A stretch of 64,000 nucleotides of DNA. Origin: Micromonospora polyrhachis (GTDB taxonomy: Bacteria > Actinomycetota > Actinomycetes > Mycobacteriales > Micromonosporaceae). Below the pieces are notes generated by a model. The model did not search any database. It was not told the origin of the DNA and was given only the letters and a program-made list of their open reading frames with translations. The stretch spans positions 3,112,501-3,176,500 of the forward strand of contig NZ_JACHJW010000001.1 in the NCBI RefSeq assembly GCF_014203835.1, given 5' to 3'. Shown here in pieces: positions 33,568-41,408 of the stretch. Position 1 is the stretch's first letter. Each line of letters begins with the position of its first letter. The position numbers and the translations under genes were made by a program.

Positions 33568-34092
33568 TCAGGGCGTATAGATGTGCGCAATCGAGAGAAC
33601 CGCCCCGTCCTTGATGACGATGTGGGCCAACAAGCCGGGACCATCACCGGCCACCCGCTGTGCGACCTCCGCCGCAAACTGCTCCAGGGTCAACTTGCAC
33701 GGTTGTTCGGCACAGGAGACGGCCATGCTGTAGTACATCGTCATGGTCGCCCCAGCGGCCAGGGTCGCCTCGACCGTCTCCTGAACCGGGTTACGGATGT
33801 ACATGTCGTTGCACCACTCGGCCGAGCGATCCTGGGCGGGAATTCCGTCCTCGTCGCAGGCCCTAGTCGCCGCGTCCCCACCGAAGAACTCGATCGGGTC
33901 GTAGCCCACGATGCCCCGTCCGGGATCGAGTTGCCGCACGTAGGCGTCGATGGTCCGGTCCGTCAGCGACTTCGACGGCTCCGGCGTCGAAGATCCCATC
34001 GGTGGTGAAGTCTCCGTTACCGACCTGTCGCCGCACGCCGTCGCAGACAGCAGAGCCACGGTGGACAGCAGCAAACCCAGACGACGAACCAT
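33568..34092 (-). CDS. putative lipoprotein
   Basis: About 174 residues from ATG 34092; a GTG five codons upstream is possible. The signal MVRRLGLLLSTVALLSATAC ends in a lipobox with Cys20, so the protein is predicted to be lipid-anchored outside the membrane. The mature part starts with a Ser/Pro/Thr linker and has four more cysteines (DAATRACDEDG, AEWCND, SCAEQPC) likely forming disulfides. Family not recognised. It is divergent from the OmpR-type regulator gene, sharing a 179-bp intergenic region with box-like repeats. Confidence 0.8.
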   Translation of the reverse strand: MVRRLGLLLSTVALLSATACGDRSVTETSPPMGSSTPEPSKSLTDRTIDAYVRQLDPGRGIVGYDPIEFFGGDAATRACDEDGIPAQDRSAEWCNDMYIRNPVQETVEATLAAGATMTMYYSMAVSCAEQPCKLTLEQFAAEVAQRVAGDGPGLLAHIVIKDGAVLSIAHIYTP

Positions 34093-34166
34093 CGTTCGAC
34101 CCACCACAAATCCCCCGTACGTTCATGAACTGCCGTCGTCACTGTAGGACCATCACGCAGCCGCGG

Positions 34167-34226
34167 TTATCCACAGGATCGGAAAGTTATCCACAGAGAA
34201 AGCCGGTTCTCCACAGGTTATTCACA
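34167..34226. promoter_or_regulatory. four TTATCCACA-like boxes with 20-bp phasing
   Basis: TTATCCACA occurs at 34167 and 34187, TTCTCCACA at 34207 and TTATTCACA at 34218. Three boxes are spaced exactly 20 bp and the fourth 11 bp later, so all fall on about the same helix face. They match DnaA-box consensus and also the direct-repeat layout of OmpR-family operators. They lie 46-105 bp upstream of the regulator start, so autoregulation or DnaA control is possible. Confidence 0.7.
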
Positions 34227-34271
34227 ACGTGCTCTATGGCTCTCCACGAGCGCTGCCTAGAGTCCAGCATC

Positions 34272-34964
34272 ATGAAGGAACGTCGCGTCCTGGTCGTGGA
34301 GGACGAACGCACCATCGCCGAATCAGTGGCCGCCCGACTCCGGGCCGAGGGTTTCATCGTCACCATCGCCGGGGACGGCCCGAGCGCGGTCGAAACCGTC
34401 CGAACCTGGCAGCCGGACCTGGTCGTACTGGATGTGATGCTGCCGGGCTTCGACGGCCTGGAGGTATGCCGACGCATCCAGGCCGATCGGCCGGTGCCGG
34501 TGCTCATGCTGACCGCCCGCGACGACGAGACAGACCTGCTGGTCGGACTGGCCGTCGGGGCCGACGACTATCTGACCAAGCCGTTCTCACTGCGGGAACT
34601 GGCCGCCCGGGTGCACGCCCTGCTGCGCCGGGTGGAGCGGACGGCTGCCACCACGGCCCCGGCCTCGACCCCGACCACGCTCCGAATCGGTGACCTGGAG
34701 ATCAACCAGGCCGAACGGCGGGTACGCCGGGCCGGTGTCGAGGCCCACCTCACCCCCACCGAGTTCGACCTGTTGGTGCACCTGGCTGGCCGGCCGCGCA
34801 CCGTACTGCCCAGGGAACGGCTGCTGGCCGACGTCTGGGGCTGGCCCGAAGGCTCCGGCACCCGTACGGTCGACAGCCACGTCAAGGCGCTGCGCCGCAA
34901 GCTCGGGGCGGACCTGATCCGCACCGTGCACGGCGTCGGCTACGCCCTGGACGTACGACCGTGA
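34272..34964 (+). CDS. OmpR/PhoB-family response regulator
   Basis: A 230-residue protein from ATG 34272. The receiver domain has RVLVVEDERTIAESV, LVVLDVMLPGFDG (phospho-Asp) and ADDYLTKPFSLREL. The winged-helix effector domain (about 135-228) has LRIGDLEINQAERRV, LTPTEFDLLVHLAG and VDSHVKALRRKLG. It overlaps the kinase gene by 4 bp (GTGA). Together they form a two-component system, and the box-like repeats upstream may be its own sites. Confidence 0.93.
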   Translation: MKERRVLVVEDERTIAESVAARLRAEGFIVTIAGDGPSAVETVRTWQPDLVVLDVMLPGFDGLEVCRRIQADRPVPVLMLTARDDETDLLVGLAVGADDYLTKPFSLRELAARVHALLRRVERTAATTAPASTPTTLRIGDLEINQAERRVRRAGVEAHLTPTEFDLLVHLAGRPRTVLPRERLLADVWGWPEGSGTRTVDSHVKALRRKLGADLIRTVHGVGYALDVRP

Positions 34965-36040
34965 GCGCGTTCTGGGACCGGATCAACCGGGCGCTGGACC
35001 TGCTGCCCCGCCCCCTGGACCCGGTCCGCTCGATCAAGGTGAAGCTGGGCATCCTGCTGGTCACCGCCGGGGCGGTCGGCATGAGCGTCTTCATGCTCGG
35101 CATCGGCTGGGTGCCGCCCAAGACACTGATCGTCGCCATCACCGTCGCCCTGCTGGCCTCACAGGTGATGGCGCACGGCATGACCTCGCCACTGCGGGAG
35201 ATGACGGCGGCAGCCCGGGCGATGGCCCGGGGCGACTACACCCGCCGGGTCCGGGCCACCTCCCGCGACGAGGTCGGCGAACTCGCCACCGCGTTCAACC
35301 AGATGGCGGCGGACCTGGCCGAATCCGACCGGCGGCGGCGCGAGCTGATCGCCAACGTGTCGCACGAGCTGCGTACGCCGATCACCGCGCTCCAGGGCGT
35401 GCTGGAGAACATCGTCGACGGCGTCGCCGAACCGGAACCCACCACTCTCCGGGTGGCCCTGGCCCAGACCGAACGACTCGGGCACCTGGTCAGGGAACTA
35501 CTCGACCTGTCCCGCCTGGACGCCGGGGTGGTGCCGCTACGGCCGGTCCGGCTGGACGTCGCCGACTTCCTGTACGACGCGGTCCGGCAGGCCGAGGTCA
35601 CCGCCACCGGCGCCGGACGGGTGGTGCACTTCGAGGTACGCCAGTCAGCCACCGACCTGACCATCGAGGCTGACCCGTGGCGGCTGCACCAGGTCTTCGC
35701 CAACCTGCTCGACAACGCGGCCCGGCACAGCCCATCCGGTGGCACCGTCCTCGTCACCGCCGAGTCGCAGGCCGGGCATCTGCGGTTCGAGGTGATCGAC
35801 GAGGGCGACGGAATTCCGGTCGAGGAACGTTCGCGAGTGTTCGAACGGTTCACCCGGGGCGACCGCACCAGCGGTGGCGGCACCGGTCTGGGCCTGGCCA
35901 TCGCACACTGGGCCGTGGAGCTACACGGCGGCTCCATCACCGTCACCGACCCACCAGAGGCGTCCCCGGGCCGGACTCGCACCGGGTGCCGCATTCAGGT
36001 AACCCTTCCGCTGACCGCCATCCGATCGGAGGCAGCTTGA
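34961..36040 (+). CDS. HAMP-domain sensor histidine kinase
   Basis: A 359-residue membrane kinase from GTG 34961. Two hydrophobic segments at about 28-48 and 52-70 enclose almost no periplasmic loop, so it senses within the membrane or cytoplasm. HAMP: SPLREMTAAARAMARGDYTRR. HisKA: ELIANVSHELRTPITALQGV with the phospho-His. HATPase: VFANLLDNAARHSPSGGTV, GDGIPVEERSRVFERF and GGGTGLGLAIAHW. Partner of the upstream regulator. Its stop overlaps the TTG start of the next gene, so all three are one operon. Confidence 0.93.
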   Translation: MSAFWDRINRALDLLPRPLDPVRSIKVKLGILLVTAGAVGMSVFMLGIGWVPPKTLIVAITVALLASQVMAHGMTSPLREMTAAARAMARGDYTRRVRATSRDEVGELATAFNQMAADLAESDRRRRELIANVSHELRTPITALQGVLENIVDGVAEPEPTTLRVALAQTERLGHLVRELLDLSRLDAGVVPLRPVRLDVADFLYDAVRQAEVTATGAGRVVHFEVRQSATDLTIEADPWRLHQVFANLLDNAARHSPSGGTVLVTAESQAGHLRFEVIDEGDGIPVEERSRVFERFTRGDRTSGGGTGLGLAIAHWAVELHGGSITVTDPPEASPGRTRTGCRIQVTLPLTAIRSEAA

Positions 36041-38229
36041 CCAGCAACCCGCCCGAGGCGACCGGTTCGACGCCCGAACCGCCGGCTCCGCCTGCGGCCG
36101 ACCCGTCCCCAGCCGCACCGATAGAGCAGCCCGAGCAGACAATGCCCGAGCAGGCAGAGCAGCCTGCACCGGCAAAGCCTGAGCGGGCGGAACCCAAGCC
36201 CGCAGCGGCTGCGGCGGCACCGGACAGGCCTGGGCCGACATCGCCCGCCACCACGCAACCGCCTGCGCCAGCAGCGATCGGGGCGCAACCGATCCGGCCG
36301 CCAGCCGGGTCGCCAGGCGTACGGATGGCACCGCCGCCTCCACCGCCACCGGCGAGCTACTGGAATCCGCCCCGGCCACTGTTCACACCTATCCAGCCGT
36401 CACCGATGTACCGACGCTGGCCAGGGCCAGCGAGCGGGATCCATCGGCCGGTGCTCGGAGCGGTCGCCGCAGCAGCGGCGATCGGTGCGGTGAGCATCCC
36501 CCTGACCCGGCCCGGTGTCGGCTGGCTGGTTGGCGTCGTCGCCGGCACGGCGGCGCTGACCACCGCTGCGGTGATCGGTTGGTCCCGGAACGATGTCCGG
36601 CCCGACGGCACGGGGGTGCCGGGCCAGACCGGAACGGACCAGTCCCAGCCAAAACAGCAACCGGCACCCAGCCCGGCGACACCTCAACAACGGCCAGCAC
36701 CACGGCCGTCAGCAGCGAACCAGCAACCGGCACCCAGCCCGGCGACACCTCAACAACGGCCAGCACCACGGCCGTCAGCAGCGAACCAGCAACCGGCACC
36801 CAGCCCGGCGACACCTCAACAACGGCCAGCACCACGGCCGTCAGCAGCGAACCAGCAACCGGCACCCAGCCCGGCGACACCTCAACAACGGCCAGCACCA
36901 CGGCCGTCAGCAGCGGCCCCGGTCGAGCCGGTGGCACGTCGTACCCGGATCGGCCTGGACCGGCTGATCTGGGCGGCGGCTACCGTGGCCCTGATCGGAG
37001 TCGGCACGGTACGGGCAGCCGGCTGGCTCTTCGTACTCTGTGTCCTGACCGCCGGGGTGACCGCGTGCCTGGCGGTGACCGGCGGGCGTTCCCTGGGCGG
37101 GATACTGTACGCGGCCCGACTGCCGGTCGTGGCGGTGTTCCGGGCGATGCCCTGGACGGCGCGCGGCATGAACCGTAGCGGCCCACGGACCGGCGGCTAC
37201 TCCGTCGGGCGGCTCCTCGCCACCGTGGCCGTCTCGGTCGGCCTGCTTGGCGTCTTCGGGGCCCTGTTCGCCTCGGCCGACGCCGCCTTCGCCGACCTCC
37301 TCGGCGGGCTGTTGCCCACTCTCTCCGTGGGCGACGTCGTCCGCTGGTCCTTCCTCTTCCCGATCCTGCTCATCGGGCTGCTCGGGGCGGCCCACCTGCT
37401 CACCGCCCCGCCCGACCTGACCGGCCTGGAGAACCAGCCGGCGAAGCGGGTCCGCCGGCTGGAGTGGGCACTACCGGTGGCCCTGCTCGACCTGCTCTTC
37501 GCCGCGTTCGTGCTGGTGCAGATCACCGTGCTGTTCGGCGGCTCGCGGCACGTGCTGGCCGAGGCCGGACCGACCTACGCCGAGTACGCCCGGGGCGGCT
37601 TCTGGCAACTACTGATCGTCTCCGGGCTCACCCTGCTGGTCATCGCCGGGGCCAGCCGGTGGGCACCTCGGGACAGCCGGGCCGATCGGATCGTGCTGCG
37701 CCTGCTGCTCGGGGTGCTCGCCCTGCTCAGCCTGGTCATCGTGGCCTCCGCGCTCTACCGCATGAACGTCTACACCCAGGCGTACGGCGCGACCCGGCTG
37801 CGGCTGCTGGTGGCCGCCTGCGAGCTGTGGCTCGGCGTGATCTTCGTGCTCGTCCTGCTGGCCGGCATCCGGCTGCGCGCCACCTGGTTGCCCCGGCTCG
37901 TGCTGGGTGCGGCGGTGCTGGCCCTCCTCGGGCTCGCCGCGCTCAACCCGGACCGGTTCATCGCCGAGCAGAACATCGACCGGTACGAACGGACCGACCG
38001 TCTCGACGTGAACTACCTGTCCCAGCTCTCCGCCGACGCCGCGCCCGCGTTCAACCGCCTGCCGGACGAGAAGCGCGCCTGCGCTCTCCGTGCCATCGCC
38101 GACGAACTGGCGGCTGAGCAGCATGACTGGCGCGCGGCGAACATCGGTCGGAGCCGGGCCCGGCAGCTGATCGCGACCAACCCAGTCGACTACAACCCCG
38201 CCAGGTGTCTCACGATCTATCCCCGTTGA
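36037..38229 (+). CDS. DUF4153/DUF4173-type multi-pass membrane protein with Pro-rich repeats
   Basis: About 730 residues from TTG 36037, chosen for GGAGG at 36028-36032 and the overlap with the kinase stop. Residues 1-120 are Pro/Ala-rich and disordered. Two hydrophobic helices follow (about 140-180), then four perfect 22-residue repeats (QQPAPSPATPQQRPAPRPSA per unit). About ten further membrane helices contain FGALFASADAAFADLL and ALYRMNVYTQAYGATRLRL, typical of the DUF4153 family. Function unknown. Co-transcription with a two-component system suggests it is its effector or sensor partner. Confidence 0.85.
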   Translation: MTSNPPEATGSTPEPPAPPAADPSPAAPIEQPEQTMPEQAEQPAPAKPERAEPKPAAAAAAPDRPGPTSPATTQPPAPAAIGAQPIRPPAGSPGVRMAPPPPPPPASYWNPPRPLFTPIQPSPMYRRWPGPASGIHRPVLGAVAAAAAIGAVSIPLTRPGVGWLVGVVAGTAALTTAAVIGWSRNDVRPDGTGVPGQTGTDQSQPKQQPAPSPATPQQRPAPRPSAANQQPAPSPATPQQRPAPRPSAANQQPAPSPATPQQRPAPRPSAANQQPAPSPATPQQRPAPRPSAAAPVEPVARRTRIGLDRLIWAAATVALIGVGTVRAAGWLFVLCVLTAGVTACLAVTGGRSLGGILYAARLPVVAVFRAMPWTARGMNRSGPRTGGYSVGRLLATVAVSVGLLGVFGALFASADAAFADLLGGLLPTLSVGDVVRWSFLFPILLIGLLGAAHLLTAPPDLTGLENQPAKRVRRLEWALPVALLDLLFAAFVLVQITVLFGGSRHVLAEAGPTYAEYARGGFWQLLIVSGLTLLVIAGASRWAPRDSRADRIVLRLLLGVLALLSLVIVASALYRMNVYTQAYGATRLRLLVAACELWLGVIFVLVLLAGIRLRATWLPRLVLGAAVLALLGLAALNPDRFIAEQNIDRYERTDRLDVNYLSQLSADAAPAFNRLPDEKRACALRAIADELAAEQHDWRAANIGRSRARQLIATNPVDYNPARCLTIYPR
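36655..36915 (+). repeat. four 66-bp tandem repeats, in frame
   Basis: Units begin with CAGCAACCGGCACCCAGCCC at 36655, 36721, 36787 and 36853; the last ends early at about 36915. The first three are identical base for base, which points to very recent expansion, and each encodes 22 residues. Copy number is probably variable among strains. Confidence 0.95.
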
Positions 38230-38265
38230 CGGGGTTCATCGATCACGCCCTGCTCTTGACATTCG

Positions 38266-38703
38266 GTGGTGGGCGGTGAGACTGCCGAAGTGGCCGCCCC
38301 CACCGAACCGTCCCGTGAACCAGCGTCACCGCCGACCGCCGGTCGGACCCGCATCGTGCTCTCCGAGGTGTCCGCGCGGCGTACCGGGGCGGACCGGACC
38401 CGCGCCGAACTGACCCAGCAGACCCGGGTCGGTGAGGCGCTGGTCCGGGGCCTGGTCCGGGCCCAGCTCACCCTCGCCGTACGGATGGCACTGGTCGTCG
38501 TGATCGGCTTGGGGGGACTGCCACTGCTGTTCGCGATCGCCCCGGCGGTGGGAACGGTGAAACTGTTCGGGGTCCACCTGCCCTGGCTACTGCTCGGGGT
38601 GATCTCGTTCCCGTTCCTGGTCGCGGTCGGCTGGGCGTACGTGCACCTGGCGGAACGCAACGAGCAGGACTTCACCGACCTGGTCCAGCGGCCGGAGCGG
38701 TGA
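38266..38703 (+). CDS. small two-helix membrane protein, symporter-associated
   Basis: A 145-residue protein from GTG 38266. A disordered N-terminal 60 residues lead to two membrane helices (about 74-98 and 104-127, LGVISFPFLVAVGWAYVHLA) and a short charged tail EQDFTDLVQRPER. It lies directly before a sodium:solute symporter, like the DUF485 protein before ActP at 45738, and its size and layout are the same type. It is likely the small subunit of the symporter. Family name not certain. Confidence 0.75.
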   Translation: MVGGETAEVAAPTEPSREPASPPTAGRTRIVLSEVSARRTGADRTRAELTQQTRVGEALVRGLVRAQLTLAVRMALVVVIGLGGLPLLFAIAPAVGTVKLFGVHLPWLLLGVISFPFLVAVGWAYVHLAERNEQDFTDLVQRPER

Positions 38704-38752
38704 GCGTGGACGTGAAGCGGTGAGCGTGGACGTGGAGCGGTGAGCGTGGACC
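38697..38752 (+). repeat. 20-bp tandem repeat at gene junction
   Basis: GCGGTGAGCGTGGACGTG(A/G)A occurs at about 38698 and 38718 and partly at 38738. It begins over the stop codon of the small membrane protein and ends in the start codon region of the symporter, so each unit offers a GTG start and a stop (TGA). Confidence 0.85.
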
Positions 38753-40389
38753 ACGCCTTCGTCGTACCGGCGATCGTCGCGGTCACCCTGGCCACCGTCG
38801 CGATCGGCTTCTATGGTCTCCGGCTGGCCCGGACCACCTCGGACTTCCTGGTCGCCTCCCGGATGGTCAGCCCCACCTGGAACGCCGCCGCCATCGGAGG
38901 CGAATACCTGTCGGCCGCCTCGTTCCTGGGCATCGCCGGTCTGATCCTCAAGAACGGCGTCGACGTGCTCTGGTATCCGGTCGGCTTCGCCGCCGGCTAC
39001 CTGGCCCTGCTGCTCTTCGTGGCCGCACCGCTGCGCCGCTCGGGTGCCTTCACCCTGCCCGACTTCTGCGAGCTACGGCTCGGCTCGCGCCGGCTCCGCA
39101 AACTCGCCACCCTCTTCGTCGTCTTCATCGGCTGGCTCTACCTCGTACCGCAGTTGCAGGGGGCGGGGCTCACCCTGACCACGGTCACCGGAGCCCCGTA
39201 CGAGGTGGGTGCGCTGCTGGTCGGCGCGGTGGTGACCGCCAACGTGGCGCTGGGCGGGATGCGGGCCGTCACCTTCGTGCAGGCGTTCCAGTACTGGCTG
39301 AAGTTGACCGCACTCGCCGTACCGGTGATCTTCCTGGTGCTGCACTGGCAGGCCGACGGGCGACCGGCGGTGACCCCGCCGGAGGGGCCGACCTTCCGGA
39401 CCGCCACCACCGTCGTTGTCGAGGAGGCCGCGACCCTCACCCTGGCCGACGGCACGACCCGGACGGTACGCCCCGGCGACGAACTCTCCTTCGCCGCCGG
39501 TGACCCGGTGCCGGAGGTCTCCGGGGTGACCGTGGCGAACGGGCTGGACTGGCTGCTGCCCAGTGCGGCGGGCAGCGACGATCGGGGACTGTTCGCCACG
39601 TACTCGCTGATCCTGGCGACCTTCCTCGGCACGATGGGACTGCCGCACGTGCTGGTGCGCTTCTACACCAATCCGGACGGGGCAGCGGCCCGCCGGACCA
39701 CCCTGGTCGTGCTCGCCCTGGTGGGCGCGTTCTATCTGCTGCCCACCCTGTACGGCGTACTCGGCCGGATCTACACCCCGCAACTGCTGGTCACCGGGCA
39801 GACCGACGCAGTGGTGGTGTTGCTGCCCGGGGCCGTGGTCGGCGACGGCCTGACCGGCCGGCTGCTGGCTGCCCTGGTCGCCGCCGGAGCGTTCGCGGCC
39901 TTCCTCTCCACCTCCTCCGGCCTGCTCACCAGCGTCGCCGGGGTGATCTCCACGGACGTGCTGGGTCACGGGTCGGTCCGCGACTTCCGGTTGGCGACGC
40001 TCTTCGCCGGCCTGGTGCCGGTGGTGCTCGCGCTCAACGTCTCCGGGCTGGACGTCTCGCAGGTGGTCGGGCTGGCCTTCGCGGTCGCCGCCTCCAGCTT
40101 CTGCCCGCTGCTGGTGCTCGGCAGTTGGTGGCGAGGGCTGACCGACGTCGGGGCGGCGGCCGGCATCCTGGCCGGGGGTGGCGCCGCTGTGCTCGCCGTC
40201 CTGCTCACCGTCGTCGGTCCACCGCTGAGCGGATGGCCGGCAACCCTGATCGCCCAGCCCGCCGCCTGGTCCGTACCACTGGCCTTCACCGTGATGGTGG
40301 CGGTGTCGGTGCTCACCCGGCACCGCGTACCTGCCGAGGTCGGCGCCACCATGCTCCGGCTGCACGCCCCGGAGACGCTCCGGCTGTGA
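38740..40389 (+). CDS. sodium:solute symporter (ActP-like)
   Basis: A 549-residue symporter from GTG 38740. Twelve to thirteen helices; the sodium-site region EYLSAASFLGIAGLIL is typical of the SSS family, as are FLGTMGLPHVLVRFYTNPDG and FAAFLSTSSGLLTSVAGVIS. A hydrophilic insert of about 60 residues (residues about 205-265, VVVEEAATLTLADGTTRTV) lies between helices and is unlike the ActP copy at 46088. Likely carboxylate uptake. It forms an operon with the small membrane protein before it. Confidence 0.92.
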   Translation: MSVDHAFVVPAIVAVTLATVAIGFYGLRLARTTSDFLVASRMVSPTWNAAAIGGEYLSAASFLGIAGLILKNGVDVLWYPVGFAAGYLALLLFVAAPLRRSGAFTLPDFCELRLGSRRLRKLATLFVVFIGWLYLVPQLQGAGLTLTTVTGAPYEVGALLVGAVVTANVALGGMRAVTFVQAFQYWLKLTALAVPVIFLVLHWQADGRPAVTPPEGPTFRTATTVVVEEAATLTLADGTTRTVRPGDELSFAAGDPVPEVSGVTVANGLDWLLPSAAGSDDRGLFATYSLILATFLGTMGLPHVLVRFYTNPDGAAARRTTLVVLALVGAFYLLPTLYGVLGRIYTPQLLVTGQTDAVVVLLPGAVVGDGLTGRLLAALVAAGAFAAFLSTSSGLLTSVAGVISTDVLGHGSVRDFRLATLFAGLVPVVLALNVSGLDVSQVVGLAFAVAASSFCPLLVLGSWWRGLTDVGAAAGILAGGGAAVLAVLLTVVGPPLSGWPATLIAQPAAWSVPLAFTVMVAVSVLTRHRVPAEVGATMLRLHAPETLRL

Positions 40390-40543
40390 CCCAGTCGCCC
40401 CGGGGGGCTGTCGTCGCGGCAGTCGGCTACGCCCGGCCGGTGAGGTCCGTCGGCGGGTGGAGGGCCAATCCCGCTGGAAGGGGAGGTGCAGCTCATACCC
40501 CGGCCCGAGGAATGCGGCGCGACCAGCGGATACGGTCTGTGAC

Positions 40544-41305
40544 ATGAATGGTCCCGCGCCCGCTGCCCTCGCTCTCCGTGGATTGGTCAAACGCTTCGAC
40601 ACCAAGATCGCCGTGTCGGGTGTCGACCTCGACGTGCCGGCTGGCTCGTTCTACGGGCTGCTCGGCCCCAACGGCGCGGGTAAGACCACCTCCCTCTCGA
40701 TGGCGGTGGGGCTGCTCCGCCCCGACGCCGGGAGTGCCTGGGTGCTCGGCCACGACGTGTGGGCCAGCCCGGTGCAGGCCAAGCAGCTCCTCGGCGTGAT
40801 GCCGGACGGCGTACGGCTCTTCGACCGGCTCAACGGCGCGGAACTGCTGGCATACCACGGACTGCTGCGTGGCATGGACCCGGCCGTGGTCGACCAGCGG
40901 GCCCGGGAACTGCTCGACGTACTGGCCCTGGCCGACGCGGGCCGGACCCTGGTGGTCGACTACTCCGCCGGCATGAAGAAGAAGATCGGCCTGGCCTGTG
41001 CCCTGCTGCACAGCCCCCGACTGCTGGTGCTCGACGAGCCGTTCGAGGCCGTCGACCCGGTCTCCGCCGCGCTGATCCGGGACATCCTGCACCGGTACGT
41101 CACCAACGGCGGCACGGTGATCTTCTCCAGCCATGTGATGGAAGTGGTGGAGCGGCTCTGTAGCCACGTGGCGATCCTGGCCGGCGGCACGATCAAGCGC
41201 GTCGGCACCATCGACGAGGTACGTGCCGGCCGCTCGCTGGAGGACGTCTTCGTCGAGGTGGTCGGCGGCCGTACCGCCACCGGCGAGGAGCTGGCATGGC
41301 TTTGA
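40544..41305 (+). CDS. ABC transporter ATP-binding protein
   Basis: A 253-residue ABC ATPase from ATG 40544. Walker A GPNGAGKTT, signature YSAGMKKKIGLACALL (variant of LSGGQ, as in ABC-2 exporters), Walker B LLVLDEPFEAVDP and a switch His in VIFSSHVME. The partner is the large permease at 41409. The stop codon is the first three bases of a dispersed repeat. Substrate unknown; exporter by class. Confidence 0.93.
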   Translation: MNGPAPAALALRGLVKRFDTKIAVSGVDLDVPAGSFYGLLGPNGAGKTTSLSMAVGLLRPDAGSAWVLGHDVWASPVQAKQLLGVMPDGVRLFDRLNGAELLAYHGLLRGMDPAVVDQRARELLDVLALADAGRTLVVDYSAGMKKKIGLACALLHSPRLLVLDEPFEAVDPVSAALIRDILHRYVTNGGTVIFSSHVMEVVERLCSHVAILAGGTIKRVGTIDEVRAGRSLEDVFVEVVGGRTATGEELAWL

Positions 41306-41404
41306 GCGCGAGGAGCGAGCGTTCCGGGGTGGCTCGCGTGGGACACAGCCGGGCCGAAATGCGAGTTGAGCTTGCGAGCCCCGCAGTCGCGAACGTGAGG
41401 TGGG
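41303..41404. repeat. dispersed intergenic repeat, single copy
   Basis: Starting at the ABC ATPase stop, TGAGCGCGAGGAGCGAGCG runs through GGGCCGAAATGCGAGTTGAG and ends GCCCCGCAGTCGCGAACGTG, just before the permease ribosome site. It is the reverse complement of the element at 26218-26395 and stands in the same orientation relative to its downstream gene. Confidence 0.88.
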
Positions 41405-41408
41405 AACT

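Noticed and set aside
34167-34226. Chromosomal or plasmid replication origin
   Set aside because: Only four boxes in 60 bp, no AT-rich unwinding region, and no dnaA, dnaN or rep gene nearby.
36655-36915. CRISPR array
   Set aside because: The 66-bp units are contiguous, have no spacers and are in frame inside a gene.
36579-37178. A Thr/Ser-rich repeat protein in another frame of the 66-bp repeats
   Set aside because: It has no start signal and no signal peptide. The supported frame continues into a conserved membrane domain.
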